From: Cryoendolithus antarcticus
Taxonomy: Eukaryota; Ascomycota; Dothideomycetes; Cladosporiales; Cladosporiaceae
Direction of reading: 5' to 3'
DNA: 64,000 nucleotides
NCBI GenBank assembly: GCA_002077065.1
Contig: NAJO01000039.1
Coordinates: 186,001-250,000 of the forward strand
In this document: piece after piece, positions 1 to 10,904 of the stretch
Layout of the letters: each line of letters starts with the position of its first letter
How positions within the stretch are numbered: the stretch's first letter is position 1
Program-made: the position numbers and the translations under genes
The notes under the pieces: model-generated
What the model was told of the DNA's origin: nothing
Databases searched by the model: none
What the model saw: the letters and a program-made list of their open reading frames with translations, nothing else

Positions 1-725
1 AAGAGGAAGCACGTTGGTTTGTCGGAAAGGCCCGCAATCGGCTCCGCTGCAATTACTCGCAGGGGTAGCTCGTGGAGCGAGCAAAGTAGAAGTCGATTAG
101 GGCGCGGCTAAATGGCGGTTGTCTTGCTGCTTTTTAGATGTGAAGATCAGCTGTGCGGGAGCAGTCAGAGTGATGGGAGGTGAGTAGCGCAATTGGTGGG
201 AATGTAGATGTGGCACTAGATGGGAATGCACAATATCTATCACCGTCCCTACCGACTTCTTTTCAGGCGAGAACGGTAAACTTGCGACCTCGGGCGCTGG
301 CATCCGAAGACCCAGACCAGGTGATGTCGAGGCATGACGCTCAAGCAGCGTGGGGAGCGGAGGAACGGAACACTTTCTGTGGAGCCGTGGTTCGGGAGCC
401 GCATTGTGATGATCTCGCTATTGCCAGGCTTGCAAGGCCGATCGGCACAGCCAAGACGAGAGTGGAATCTGGTGTCCTTCATCCTGAATGAGCTGTGATA
501 GAGGAGTGCAAGCAAGTCAATGATTTTAATGGTGTCGACGAGCAGGCAGGGGGAGAAAGCAGAAGGAACTCATGACGGCCCCCACTTTGTCGACCGCACC
601 CGAGTCATGCGCGTCAACTTCGCGTTCGACATGTTCCCTCTCAATCATCACAGTGAGAGAGTTCAAAGGCCTCATCTCGAACTTGGCAAGCGACGGCGTC
701 TCGCGCATGATGCTGCGCTCGCCCA
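1..725. other. Left-end intergenic stretch
   Basis: No convincing gene is visible here. Short overlapping open frames occur on both strands, but none has a recognisable domain or splice structure. The right part presumably holds the promoter and 5' leader of the RAD57-like gene that starts at 726. Confidence 0.5.
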
Positions 726-2082
726 ATGACCGGTCTGCTCGCAACTCTCCCAGACTTTGACCTACAGCCGTACTCGCACATCTTGCCATCACTGGAAAGG
801 GCACTGGTCTCCATCTCAGATCTTCTTACGCTTGAGACCCTCGATGTCGCGAAGCGGGCTCAAGTACCGGCGGGAGAGGTAAGGAAGCTTATCGAAGCTG
901 TGATTGATGCTCTGAGGGGTGGCTTACAGTCGCCTACTGTGCATGACGGTGCCGGGACTGGTGATACAGTCAAGGCAGAGGAACGGCAAGGCAGTGCGCA
1001 CGGGGCACGGCCATGGATGATCAGCACTCTCGATGAGAGCCTTGACGAAGAATTACACGGCGGTGTTTACGCCGGGTATCTGACCGAGATCACAGGGGAG
1101 AGGTACGTGCAGAATTGCATCTTTGATATTTCATATATTCTAACAACCTTCCAGCGCAGCAGGCAAGACGCAGTTCCTGCTCACTCTCCTGCTCTCCGTC
1201 CAGCTTGAGATCGTCGACGGAAAGCCAAAATCAGCGCTCTACATTTCCACCGAAGCGCCGCTCCAGACCACCCGCCTAACCCAGCTTCTAACCCACCACC
1301 CTCGCCTGGCCAACTTAACAGGCACTGACGCCCCATCACTCTCACGCATCCAAAGCACCCACATCCACGATCTCGAAGCCCAAGAGCACATCCTCCGCTA
1401 CCAAGTCCCCGTTCTAATCACCCGCCACAACGTTGGCCTGGTAGTAGTAGACAGCATAGCGGCCAACTACCGCGCCGAATTCGACAAAGGCAGCGCCGGC
1501 AAAGCCGCCCAGTCCCTGTCAAGACGCAGCGCGCAGATCTCACAGCTCGGCACACTCCTCCGCGGTATAGCGAAAGACTTCAATGTAGCCGTCGTGGTGG
1601 CGAACCAAGTCGCAGACCGTTTCGAGCCAGCCGCACAGATCGTGGCGGTTAGTCAGTCGACGCAAAGATCTCGTCCCGGATCGCCGTTGTCGAATACCAA
1701 TCCTTCGACCGTGCCTTTCAGCTCTGCACAGCCAGCGAACCCATCCACGCAACCACAGTCCACCCTCCTATCGACCACCGACCCCCTAGCTCTCGACCAC
1801 CAGCAGCGCTTCTTCACCGGCTGGGGCGATGATGCCAACACGACGAACATGAAAACGCCCAGCCTCGGGCTGACCTGGACGAATCAGCTTGCCACACGGA
1901 TCGCTCTGCTGCGTGAGCCGGTCTATGAGGAACGGCACTATAAGCCTGGTGAGGACAGGAATGTGTCAGAGTGGCGACGGACGATGAAAGTAGTTTTCAG
2001 CGCCTGGTGCGCGAGCGGGGAGACGGGATATGAGATTTGGCAAGGTGGTGTACGAGGCATAGCGGCCAAGTCCGAGACGTAG
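726..2082 (+). CDS. rad57: Rad57-like recombination mediator (RecA/Rad51 family)
   Basis: Rad51-paralogue ATPase. The family (Rad55-Rad57) helps load Rad51 on single-stranded DNA in homologous recombination, in the nucleus. Two exons, 726-1102 and 1155-2082, joined over a 52-base intron (GTACGT..CCAG), give 434 residues. The join builds the Walker A motif GESAAGKTQ around residues 124-132, which supports it strongly. The Walker B strand (LVVVDS) lies near residue 224, followed by a VVVANQV segment. The N-terminus (LPDFDLQPYSH.., LDVAKRAQVPAGEV) is characteristic of fungal Rad57. Residues of about 265-320 form a Ser/Pro-rich insertion before the last core strands. It converges with the Zn2Cys6 gene, with only 135 bases between stop codons. 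Rad55 or XRCC3-type paralogues are alternatives but fit the N-terminus less well. Confidence 0.9.
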
Positions 2083-2217
2083 ACCAATGAAAGCTAGTCC
2101 CTTCCAACGTATTTCAATGGTATCTTCGCGCAATGAATAGCATTGCGAGCCTGCCACTGCAACTCGCACACCCCAAGTTACGCAGTCGCACTGCCTTCGG
2201 TCACCTACCTTTGCTTT

Positions 2218-4374
2218 TCAGCCCCCAGGCGGCCGACTCATCTCCAGCCACCCCTGCTCTACCTCCCCATATAAGCGTCCACTAGGCCGCCGCTCCCACA
2301 TATCTGATTGCAGTGCCGCGATTCCCAGTTCCCCGCTCAAACTCAAATGCCTCAGCATTTCCACACTGCCTCTCCCAGCGTTCAGCCCACCTTGCCAGCC
2401 CTCCCTACCTGACATGATGGCCTCCATTTCCTGCCCAGTTCCAGCGTCCTGGGCTGCGGGGACCCCGTCGCCGTTGCTAAAGCCTTCCATGGCATCTTGT
2501 CGTTCTTCTTCCGGGGGTAGGGCGATGGACGGCTGGCCGTCTACGAGACCTTCCAATTTCTTCATCAAGGGTTTCAGGTAACGGGAGGCTTTGCCCCGGA
2601 TTGAGCTGAGTTGCTGCAGGATTACGAGGAGGTAGTGTTTGCCTTCGTAGTAAGTTGGGGAGGTGTCGCCGGCTGTGCAGTGCAGGACGTCGGCTAGACA
2701 GGCGGCGATGTCGGAGAGTTTTTGCTCCTGGGAGGCGGCTGTCAGTATCACAAGAGAGGCGTAAAGGGGAATGGAAGGCGAAAAACATACCATGCCAATA
2801 CCATGCGAGTTCAACGCTGCTGCCGAGGAGCTAGTGGTGATGCCCACCACATTCCTCGCCAAATCAATCGGATAATCCAACCTCATCCCACCTTCACCCG
2901 GACCCCACAGCAACCCGTCATTCACGCCTAGCTGCCAGACCAAAACATGCAGCCACTCCCTCGTAACCCCGATATCAATCCGCTGCGTCTCCGTCACACT
3001 CTCCATCCCCATCGCAACGGCGTCCAAATTCCGCTGCGTCTTGAGCACCCACGCCTGATCCGCGATGCTGTGGCGGCGAGGACCGCGCCATATGCGCACG
3101 AATCTATCGTCTACGGCGCTGAAGAGCTGCGCGAGCAGCACGAAACCGGTCAGGAGCTGCGGGTCCTCGGACTCGAAGACTGAGGGGAGTGTGATGTTTG
3201 GCGTCAAACGTGTTCGCTTCCTCCGCTGAATAGCGTACGCGCGTTCCGTGATGAAGAGCAGCCAGTACAGTCGCCTTCGCCACTGGGCTTCCACGGGGTC
3301 GAGGGCGTGGTAGGCGTACTCGTCTGCTAATCCGAGATTCTCAGCCGCGGTGATGCATTCGGAGAGAAAGTACCAGGCTTTTATGTAGCGTTCGTGGTTG
3401 CCTTCGTAGCAAAAGAGAAAGAATGACGTCAGGACCGAGATTGGAGAGGAGTCGAGCATGAAGTCGTAGCTGTATCGTTCTCGCAGACACTCTTCCGCGA
3501 AGATGGCGGCGTTGTCGTAGCCTGGTCGGAGCTGAGGTGGGGCAGGAATAGAGGCGTCTAGTTGGACTACTGTCGTTGCGCAGAGGGCGCAGAGGAAGCA
3601 GTAGGTCTCCGAGCTCAGGGGGTTGGGATTGCTGTAGAAGTGCGGGTCGAGGTAGATTGTTGGATCTATGACGGGCATGATGGGGAACATGTGGGTGAAA
3701 AAGAGCTGAATGTAGGGAAGGAACTGGTCACGACTTATGCGAGTGGACTGTGTGTAGTATTCGGACTCTGTGGGTGAGACGATTTGTGGCACACGCTCGC
3801 TGCCTGCTGATCTGGCTTCGTTTGAGTGCCAGTTTTGGCGGGATCCTTGTCGGTAGACAAGAGGTTGGGCGTAGCGATGTGGCTGGGAGTGTTGATTCTG
3901 CAGCGGTGGGAGCTCGACGCCTTGAAAGTATCCTTGGTCCTGCTGTGGCAGACTGGTCTGAATGCCGTATGGGACGCCCGGAGGTGGAGGTCCTTCAGGC
4001 GGGTACGAGACAGACGGCACGTGTCCCTGCGATTGCGGCGACCAATTCCAGTTCCCAAAGTTTCCGTTATGCTCAGGACTTCGTGGGCTCGTCGGACTGG
4101 CGGTGACTGAATCATCGATCTGGCGCAAAGCGTGGAGTACACGCGCACTGCGCAATCCCTTCGGACCTTTCTTCTTGGGCGGCTGCAGGTATGCGCATCT
4201 TATCGCGGCCTTCTTGCAAGGCGTGCATGGATCACTGCCATCGCACTTCACCTTGCGCTTTCGACAGCAGTCGCATGCGCGGCGTAGGACCTTTGCGGGC
4301 GGTGTACTGGATTTCTCGCTGCCTGTAGGCTGACTCGTTGCTTCCGTCTCCATGCTCTTGCCTTCTTCGGACAT
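2218..4374 (-). CDS. Zn2Cys6 transcription factor with fungal middle homology region
   Basis: Predicted DNA-binding regulator, 718 residues in one open frame. A Zn2Cys6 cluster is complete: C34, C37, C44, C50, C53 and C60 with spacing 2-6-5-2-6, rich in Arg/Lys. It is followed by a basic linker (KKKGPKG) and a Pro/Gln-rich disordered stretch to about residue 210. The region from about 215 to 560 looks like the fungal-specific transcription factor domain (helical, with HERYIKAWYFLSECITAA and WRRRLYWLLFITER). The linker resembles regulators of sugar-utilisation genes, but the target cannot be read from sequence. A possible donor-acceptor pair near 2740-2790 would break the frame, so I keep one exon. 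It lies in tandem with the SDR gene upstream, 425 bases apart; co-regulation is possible but unproven. Confidence 0.85.
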   Translation of the reverse strand: MSEEGKSMETEATSQPTGSEKSSTPPAKVLRRACDCCRKRKVKCDGSDPCTPCKKAAIRCAYLQPPKKKGPKGLRSARVLHALRQIDDSVTASPTSPRSPEHNGNFGNWNWSPQSQGHVPSVSYPPEGPPPPGVPYGIQTSLPQQDQGYFQGVELPPLQNQHSQPHRYAQPLVYRQGSRQNWHSNEARSAGSERVPQIVSPTESEYYTQSTRISRDQFLPYIQLFFTHMFPIMPVIDPTIYLDPHFYSNPNPLSSETYCFLCALCATTVVQLDASIPAPPQLRPGYDNAAIFAEECLRERYSYDFMLDSSPISVLTSFFLFCYEGNHERYIKAWYFLSECITAAENLGLADEYAYHALDPVEAQWRRRLYWLLFITERAYAIQRRKRTRLTPNITLPSVFESEDPQLLTGFVLLAQLFSAVDDRFVRIWRGPRRHSIADQAWVLKTQRNLDAVAMGMESVTETQRIDIGVTREWLHVLVWQLGVNDGLLWGPGEGGMRLDYPIDLARNVVGITTSSSAAALNSHGIGMVCFSPSIPLYASLVILTAASQEQKLSDIAACLADVLHCTAGDTSPTYYEGKHYLLVILQQLSSIRGKASRYLKPLMKKLEGLVDGQPSIALPPEEERQDAMEGFSNGDGVPAAQDAGTGQEMEAIMSGREGWQGGLNAGRGSVEMLRHLSLSGELGIAALQSDMWERRPSGRLYGEVEQGWLEMSRPPGG

Positions 4375-4799
4375 GATGTTGGTAGTTTGCGAAGTGATGG
4401 GCGCGTCTCGGTCAGCAGCGCAATGGCATGCCGGTGTAGAAGTTCCTGCTGTTGAGGGGCCTGGCTTGGAGTGCCGGTACCGGTCTGGCTGCCGTTGTGC
4501 GAGTCGGATTGCCAGCGCAAAGCATAAAACCCCGATACTTTCTCGTTCCCGAGTCGTGAAAGACCACAGGGTTCAGTATCGGTCTCGAGCGTTCGAAGCT
4601 TGCTGCCATGTGCAGCGCAACGTGCTGCAGTGCGGGGGTCGCTTGGCAGCTACGATCAAAGTCAGCTGACTAATCAGTGGGGTAAGTGAAGTCGAGTGTT
4701 CGCGTTGCTTGTAGCCAGATTCCAGAGTTCACCGAGATCTTCGTCTGTGATGCTCTAAGATCGGAAACCGGGTGCGAAACGCTTCCGAAACAGCGCGTC

Positions 4800-5900
4800 T
4801 CAGCTCACACCCATCCCCAAATCCCGACTATGCAACACCGGCGACTGCACCACACTCCTCTCAACATCCGCCGCACAACTACACTCGACAAAGTCCTCCA
4901 ACTCCTCGCTAACAGTCTTCAACTTCTCCTTCACACTCGCCACAGCCTCATGCCCAACAATATGCCTAGCAGGCGGGTTATCATGTCCCCCAATGGCAGC
5001 AACAGCATGCACTGTCTCCGCCACGAGCCGTTCCTTCAACGCCTGACTCAGAGGAGGGTACAAGCTCGTGACTTCGTTGCTGTGCAGCTGGTCGCCTGTT
5101 GTAGGCTCCGCGGTGCCTTCTAATCGGTCTAGGAGGGAGGAGAGGATATTGCGCGAGAGGGGCGCGGGGTTATTCTCTTCGGCGTAGCATTGCATGGGAG
5201 GCGCGGATGTGATTTTGTGCGTGAGGACGTTGACTTCCATGTTCGGCTGCACGATTGTCATTTTAATGTTGAAAGGCGCGATTTCGTAGGCCAAACTGTC
5301 GCAGTAGCCTTCGATGGCCCATTGCGAGGCGCAGTACATGCTCAGTCCAGGCGTGCCCAGGTGCCCGGTCGTGGCTGTGAGGAGGACTATGTGCCCATTC
5401 TTCTTTTCCCGGAAGACGGGGAGCGTGGCTTTGATGATGTTGACGGGCGCGAAGAAGTTCGTCTCGAACTGCTCCCCTACAAGCGTCAACGCGCGAGGAC
5501 TCTGCGACAACTCCTCCACAGTCCCAACCACAGCCTCGCTGTGACAGCAAAACAGCACATCCACCCTCCCAAACCCGGCCACCGCTTCAGCCACCGCGGA
5601 TTGACACTGCCCCATATTCCTCGCATCCAGCGCCACGACCCTCAACCTTGCGCGCCATTGCTCCTTATCCGTCGACGTCCCGACTTCCTCCAAGAAAGAT
5701 TTGAACGCCGCGCTTCGGTCGGCGTTTCGCGCGAACTCGAGGGGAAGGACACCCGCGCAGACGTAGTCGCCGTGCGAGAGGAGGTGCCGCGTTAGCGAGA
5801 TGCCTATGGGGCTGTTGGCGCAGGTGAGGAACCAGACGCGCGGGGCATTGTGGGTAGGGAACTTGGGCTCGCGGGGGAGCTTGGGCTCGGAGGAGGACAT
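4800..5900 (-). CDS. SDR-fold protein with degenerate catalytic motifs
   Basis: 366-residue Rossmann-fold protein of the short-chain dehydrogenase/reductase superfamily. The fold is recognisable from VWFLTCANSPIG (dinucleotide loop, about residues 22-33), VVALDAR, VDVLFCCHSEA, FFAPVNIIKATLPVFREKK, HIVLLTATTG and the helix around YCASQWAIEGYCDSLAYEI. The signature residues are altered: the TGxxxGIG loop reads TCANSPIG, the catalytic Ser region reads TATTG, and YxxxK reads YCASQ, so the Lys is Gln. A normal SDR hydride transfer is therefore doubtful. The frame is long and uninterrupted, which argues against a pseudogene. The C-terminal 90 residues are extra relative to a minimal SDR. It is divergent from the aminodeoxychorismate synthase gene (541 bases between starts). 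Confidence 0.8.
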   Translation of the reverse strand: MSSSEPKLPREPKFPTHNAPRVWFLTCANSPIGISLTRHLLSHGDYVCAGVLPLEFARNADRSAAFKSFLEEVGTSTDKEQWRARLRVVALDARNMGQCQSAVAEAVAGFGRVDVLFCCHSEAVVGTVEELSQSPRALTLVGEQFETNFFAPVNIIKATLPVFREKKNGHIVLLTATTGHLGTPGLSMYCASQWAIEGYCDSLAYEIAPFNIKMTIVQPNMEVNVLTHKITSAPPMQCYAEENNPAPLSRNILSSLLDRLEGTAEPTTGDQLHSNEVTSLYPPLSQALKERLVAETVHAVAAIGGHDNPPARHIVGHEAVASVKEKLKTVSEELEDFVECSCAADVERSVVQSPVLHSRDLGMGVS

Positions 5901-6442
5901 AGAGGAGGTGGAGAGCCGGGAAGTTGGCAGCTAAGGTGCGGTGACAGCTCGTAGCGTGGGGTCTTCCTGCCCGTCTTTGCTCCGCGAGTTTGGCTAGTGG
6001 GTGGCCATGTGTGCCGACAAAAGGTCCGCGACGTGCAGTATGGCTTGTCAAGGCTTGGAGATCTGCCGGCAGGCTGTATGTGTCGGTTGCGCTAGCCTCC
6101 AGAACGGGTTCCCTCTCTAAACCTCAGGTCCTCATCGCCTCTTGTGTCTTTCCAGGCCCCTGCTTGCCCATCTCGATCGCTACAAGATCAGTAATTTCGG
6201 CATGTCAGCGACATGCTCCATGGACATCGTTCGGCGTTTGCGGATGGAGCTCTTCCCGAATCGGCATGCCGAACTTTATCAATCATAAGTTTTGACTATT
6301 CTCTGTTCTCGTCTCGTCATGGACTGCATAGGGCACAAGAATATGGCTTCAGTGAACAATGCTCAGTGGACTGCCAGATCACTCAGACTCTGTAAGAGTG
6401 CTCTTCATTTCTGAATAGCTCATCACTCAACTGTTCTACTGG
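5901..6442. promoter_or_regulatory. Divergent intergenic region between SDR and aminodeoxychorismate synthase
   Basis: About 540 bases between two divergent start codons, so promoters of both genes should lie here. No coding frame with domain content is visible, and I assign no specific binding site. Confidence 0.4.
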
Positions 6443-8756
6443 ATGTCAACCGGCCGAATCCTCTTCATCGACGCCCACGACTCCTTCTCGAACAACATCA
6501 CTTCCCTCCTTCAAGAATCACTACAAGTCTCGGTAGAGCTCATTCACATCGACGACCCCCGCTTCGTCCTCAACGACGATGCCTTCCACGTCTTCCTTCA
6601 ACAATTCGATGCCGTCGTCGCTGGCCCCGGACCTGGCCACCCGGCAAATCCAGAGGACGTTGGGCTGATCGGGAGACTATGGAGTTTGCCTGAGGCTCAT
6701 GGGCTACCGGTGCTGGGGATCTGTCTTGGGTTCCAGAGTCTGGCTCTTGCGTTTGGGGCGAAGGTTGAAAGACTAAAGCAGCCGAGACATGGATTGGTGA
6801 CGCCGATTGTGCATTGTGGCGAGGATGTATTCTTTGGGACCGGGGAGGTAGTGGTCACGCAGTATCACTCTTTGCATGCTAGACCATCTTCTGGAGTGCC
6901 GCAGTCACTGGGTAAAGATCTTTGGAAGCCTAGCTCTCCACGCCAGGAGGTGTTGCCACTTGCATGGGATTTGAGCGATGTCGAGAATGGCCCCATCCTG
7001 ATGTCTGCGAGACATCGCGAGAAGCCGTTCTGGGGCGTGCAGTATCATCCGGAGTCGATTTGCTCGAATGCCGAGAGTCACAAACTCATTGCAAATTGGT
7101 GGCATACTGCATGCGACTGGAACAAGCGCCTCCGACCGCAGCCACCGAGAGTCTGCAACGGGAGTGAATTCGGCTCCGGCATTGACGAACTTGCTCCGTC
7201 GCCGTTGCCATCAGCCACTGCCGCCGAAAGAGATGTCAATGTCCAGTGGCTAAGTTCACACTTACCGGAGACATCAGATACCGCGATGATCGTGGAAGCG
7301 CTGCGCAGAGAGTGCTGCGACTCCAACGTCATCCTGCTCGAATCCTGCGTTCGCGAAGGACTGCCAGTGAATGCCGAGACCGGCCAGCATAGTATCTTTG
7401 GTATTTACGGCAAGGATGCCACGCATGTGCAGTACTGGACTCATACCAGTGAGCTACTGGTTCATGCTGGAGGGACTGAGCTCCATCGCACGACTGCTAC
7501 GTCCAGTGATGTGCTCCGCTATTTGGATGACTTCATGCAAGATCACAAAGCGAGTGATGGTCCACCTGGCTCTCCATTCTGGGGCGGATTGACGGGCTTC
7601 GTATCTTACGAAGCCGGGCTAGGAACTATTGAGGTCGAGGCTCCAAGTACATCTCGCAAGAAGCCGGACATCTGGTTCGTATTCGTCGAACGTTCAGTCG
7701 TGGTCGACCACGTCAGCGGTAGATTTCACGTGCAGACTCTGATCAACGACGACCACAAGTGGCTCACAGCGATTCAAGGTACTGTACAGCATGCAACGCG
7801 CCCTTGTGCCGACTCTCCAACACCCTCGCCATCGCCCCTCCCACCACCCAAGATCACCTCTCAGCCCTCCAAGGAGAATTACTGCGCCAAAGTCACAGAG
7901 TGCCAATCCCACCTCCGTGCCGGTCTCTCGTACGAACTCTGCCTCACAGCGCAAACGCACATCCTCGCCCACGAAGCGCCCTGGTCCCTCTATCTTCACC
8001 TTCGCGCCCAGAACCCTGCGCCTTTCGCCGCATACCTGAGCCTCAGCTCCCCTCTAGACGCTGCCGAAGGCGTGACACTCATCAGCAGCAGCCCTGAGCG
8101 TTTCCTCTCCTGGACGCGAGAAGGCGAAGTGCAATTCCGCCCAATCAAAGGCACCGTGAGGAAGGACTCTAACATGACGCGCGAGAAAGCAGAGGCGATC
8201 CTGAAGTCGCCAAAAGAGCAGGCCGAGAATCTCATGATCGTAGATCTCATCAGACATGACCTGGGCGGGGTGCCAAAGTACATCCTCCCATTTGACCCCT
8301 CACCAGACAAGACGCCGTACTGACTCCCCCTCTCACAGCGTATCCAACGTCCACGTTCCGGAACTCATGCAGGTAGAAGAATACATATCCCTCTACCAGC
8401 TCGTCAGCGTCATCTCCGGCACCCTCTCCCCCAACTCCTCCGGCATCCCCGTCCTCGTCGCATCCCTCCCCCCGGGCTCAATGACCGGCGCGCCCAAGAA
8501 ACGCTCCTGCTCCTTACTAACCGTCATCGAGAACCACGAGCCGCGAGGCTTATACAGCGGCGTGCTGGGGTATATGGATGTTGGCGGCGGTGGAGACTTT
8601 AGCGTGATCATCAGGAGTGCGTTTAAGTACGCTGATGAGAGTGTGTGGCGGGTTGGCGCCGGTGGGGCGGTTACGGTGTTGAGTAGTGCTGAGGGGGAGT
8701 GGGAGGAGATGGGGGCGAAGAGGGAAAAGTTGCTTAAGGTTTTTGGGGTTGCTTGA
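6443..8756 (+). CDS. Bifunctional aminodeoxychorismate synthase (PabA-PabB fusion)
   Basis: Makes 4-amino-4-deoxychorismate from chorismate and glutamine, the first step of p-aminobenzoate and folate synthesis. Exons are 6443-8277 and 8339-8756; the 61-base intron gives 750 residues and restores the conserved stretch after IRHDL. Residues 1-225 are a class I glutamine amidotransferase: GICLGFQS with nucleophile Cys94, and the His/Glu pair in GVQYHPES (H202, E204). The C-terminal half is the chorismate-binding domain, with an N-terminal subdomain from about 285 and the PIKGT motif near 567-571. The Lys in PIKGT is diagnostic for PabB over anthranilate synthase, which has PIAGT. The end carries LPPGSMTGAPKK and the YSGVLGYMD segment. 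The yeast counterpart is ABZ1. The fusion is normal for fungi. Confidence 0.95.
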
Positions 8757-8930
8757 GCGACAATGGGCTGCTTTATCTATCTGAAGTCCCACCATCAACG
8801 ACCCCTTCGCTAGTACCTCGTGGCTCGTTGTACGGCGCACTTATCCGAATTTTAGCTTGATCAAGCGCTGCGTATGTCATTCCGTCTCAGCTTCTATCTC
8901 GCTCATGCTGCGCTGCTATCGTCAACTCCG

Positions 8931-9332
8931 TTACCACGCGCTCGGTCTTTGGCTGTCGTCGAGACGAAATGGAGGCGCGACGCGGAAGGCCGTCTGACAT
9001 CCTCTGAAGCCACTGTAATCTTGTCTCAGCGTACAGCCAGCCCAGCAGTCAGGATCCTTGCGGCCATCCTCGCCAGCTCTTGCTTCTTGCCAGCGTTTCA
9101 CTTCTTTGCTAAGTTGGAGTAGCTTGTTACGGCTCGTATTCGTCGCGGCGAGGAGGTAGGCTGTGCGCTCCTCGGCTGCGAGCCAGCCTATACCCTTGTA
9201 ATTCGGAAGCTGCCTCAGGTGGACCAGCCTGTTCATCACGGTTCGCATCTCTGGGACGGCGCTTGCCCTGCTCACTGTATCAGCCATCACCTGAAGGCTC
9301 TTGAGCTCCCCGTGGTATATCGCATCTGGCAT
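8931..9332 (-). CDS. Unknown small protein, 133 residues
   Basis: Not recognised. The open frame begins at an ATG and has a clear bias to G or C in third codon positions through about residue 100, which suggests it codes. The middle (LAAEERTAYLLAA..NKLLQLSKEVKRWQEAR) is predicted helical and charged; no signal peptide, membrane segment or Cys motif is seen. The last 30 residues look less protein-like, so an intron or another end is possible. It stands alone in a gene-poor region and overlaps no other good candidate. Confidence 0.35.
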   Translation of the reverse strand: MPDAIYHGELKSLQVMADTVSRASAVPEMRTVMNRLVHLRQLPNYKGIGWLAAEERTAYLLAATNTSRNKLLQLSKEVKRWQEARAGEDGRKDPDCWAGCTLRQDYSGFRGCQTAFRVAPPFRLDDSQRPSAW

Positions 9333-10430
9333 GCCCGTCCGATCACGGCCATTGGTTTCTCATGCTAATGACATCTCCGACCTCCCGTCTCAGTGTGCCA
9401 TGTGCTCTGTCTCATGCCGCTCAGCCATTCTCCATTTCTCCTATGGGTGTGGCATCACGGCCGTCACTACTTCAGGCCCCAAGCGCTGTCGTCGAGAAGC
9501 CATCACATCCTGCTGTCTTCATTCGCGGCATCCTCCGCTTCTCGCCTGCTCGGTCCGCTCGAGATCATTTGCGCGTGCATTGACGTCTCCAGCCCATCAC
9601 TACAGTATGCTTACTTCGCCACATTGCTATCGCATCGTCGCCACGACGTTCACATGAGCTCCTAAAATTAGCTTCTTGACTACCTACTCAGCTGCACAAT
9701 GGCTGCTTACCGTATCGTACATCGTGAGAGCAAGCGCCGCACCCCCGCTTGGGCCTTGGTGGATGTCCCCTTGACCTCGTCGTGGTGGGCGTCGGTATTG
9801 CGGCCGTGTGCCTAAAGTCCAGCTCTGATGCGCGCTGTTGCAATTGGTAGTGTGAGGGAAGCACTGCTGGTCTCACTCTCCGTATAGCAGCAAAGGCTCT
9901 TGCACTCACCCATGGTTCTTCACCGCGATATCTGGTGATCGCGGCGATGTATCGAGCACGATTGGTACTGCGTTTGCAGTAGGCTGATCTGCCCCAGAGT
10001 CGTCGTGCACGTATCGAGAGGTAAAGTGAAGTATTCGGATTGTCGTGGTCTTACTCTGTGCTGGCCACCAACCGTCAGAGCTGCTGGTGAGTGTGTCTGG
10101 TGTCCTCCGAGGCGCTGCGTCTCGCAGGAGAGGAGGAGCTGTTTGCTTGGCTTTGTGCGTCGAACAAGGCGCTCTCTGCGATGCGGTGAAGTCCGTCTGT
10201 GCTCTCGCGATCGTTCGCAGAGGAGCGTTGGAAGCTGGTGAAGCGCAGCGGAGAAGCGTAGCCGCACAGCTAAGGGGCACAGCCGTCGACTCGCCGCCTC
10301 TGCAGCCTTGCAGATGCAAAGATACAATGGCAGCCGCTCCTTTGCCTCCTAATTCATCTCATAAATCAGTGAACGTAGCTCGTCGATAGGCGACCTTCCT
10401 ATGTCTCTTGTGGAGCAAAAGGTACGGTGG
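9333..10430. other. Intergenic stretch without recognisable gene
   Basis: Open frames up to about 137 codons occur on both strands, but they overlap, are Ser/Arg/Cys-rich and show no domain, so I treat them as chance frames of GC-rich DNA. Confidence 0.4.
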
Positions 10431-10439
10431 CAGTATACT

Positions 10440-10550
10440 GCAAACGTGCAAAAGCTTCGGGGGGCCGAACCCCGGACCTCTGCAGTGCAGGTGATGAAAC
10501 TCGCCGGCTCTGGAAGATAGATGACGTTAGCGCTATCCGACTGCACCATC
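10440..10550 (-). repeat. tRNA-like element, copy A (A box and B box)
   Basis: Read on the minus strand, it has an A-box-like GGTGCAGTCGGATAGCGC that can form a D arm, and a B-box-like stem-loop in which five pairs close TTCGGCC. The expected seven-pair acceptor stem does not form, and no clear anticodon arm is present, so an ordinary functional tRNA is unlikely. A second related element lies about 470 bases away on the same strand. A tRNA-derived SINE or a pair of tRNA pseudogenes fits best. Confidence 0.45.
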
Positions 10551-10574
10551 AAGCCCCCCGTGGGCTGTCTTTGG

Positions 10575-10812
10575 GTGCAGGAACTTCGGACTTGGCTGCT
10601 TATATAGTGCGCCTGCTGCATCACCTCAATAGCATGGGCCCCAGATAGTCGCTCAACGTGTGGGAACTCAGCAGAAGTACGAGCACAGTGAGATACTCGG
10701 CAACGCAATACAGAGGGTCACGTACAGCAAGAGCCCAAACTCACTGCTCTTGTAGTCTGCCCGCTGCACCGAACCAAAGGCATAAGCCCCAGTCATCGTC
10801 TCAACGTGCAGT
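10575..10812. repeat. Imperfect direct repeat, two diverged units
   Basis: The stretch near 10606-10657 (GCCTGCTGCATCACC.. to ..GCTCAACGTG) recurs in diverged form near 10756-10808 (GCCCGCTGCACCGAACC.. to ..TCTCAACGTG), the same orientation about 150 bases on. Both lie between the two tRNA-like elements, so a local duplication of a larger unit is likely. Confidence 0.4.
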
Positions 10813-10904
10813 GATGTAGCAGCGTGATACGCCCAGCAAAACGTTCTACTCTGCAGCATAACTGGAGCGTTGAGCGCAGAGCAAAGGCATGGCGGACCAA
10901 GCAC

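Noticed and set aside
97..515. Overlapping frames on both strands at the left end
   Set aside because: Composition is Ser/Arg/Pro-rich, no domain is visible, and the frames overlap each other.
2739..2790. Possible intron in the Zn2Cys6 gene (GTATGT..GACAG)
   Set aside because: 52 bases long, so removal would break the frame, and the branch point is too close to the acceptor.
2722..4148. Long frames opposite or within the Zn2Cys6 gene
   Set aside because: Shadows of the coding strand; no independent signals.
8256..8323. Alternative end of the aminodeoxychorismate synthase at the TGA near 8321
   Set aside because: It would remove the conserved C-terminus; the 61-base intron restores it exactly.
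2218..8756. Zn2Cys6 factor, SDR and aminodeoxychorismate synthase as a biosynthetic gene cluster
   Set aside because: No backbone synthase, transporter or P450 nearby; p-aminobenzoate synthesis is primary metabolism.
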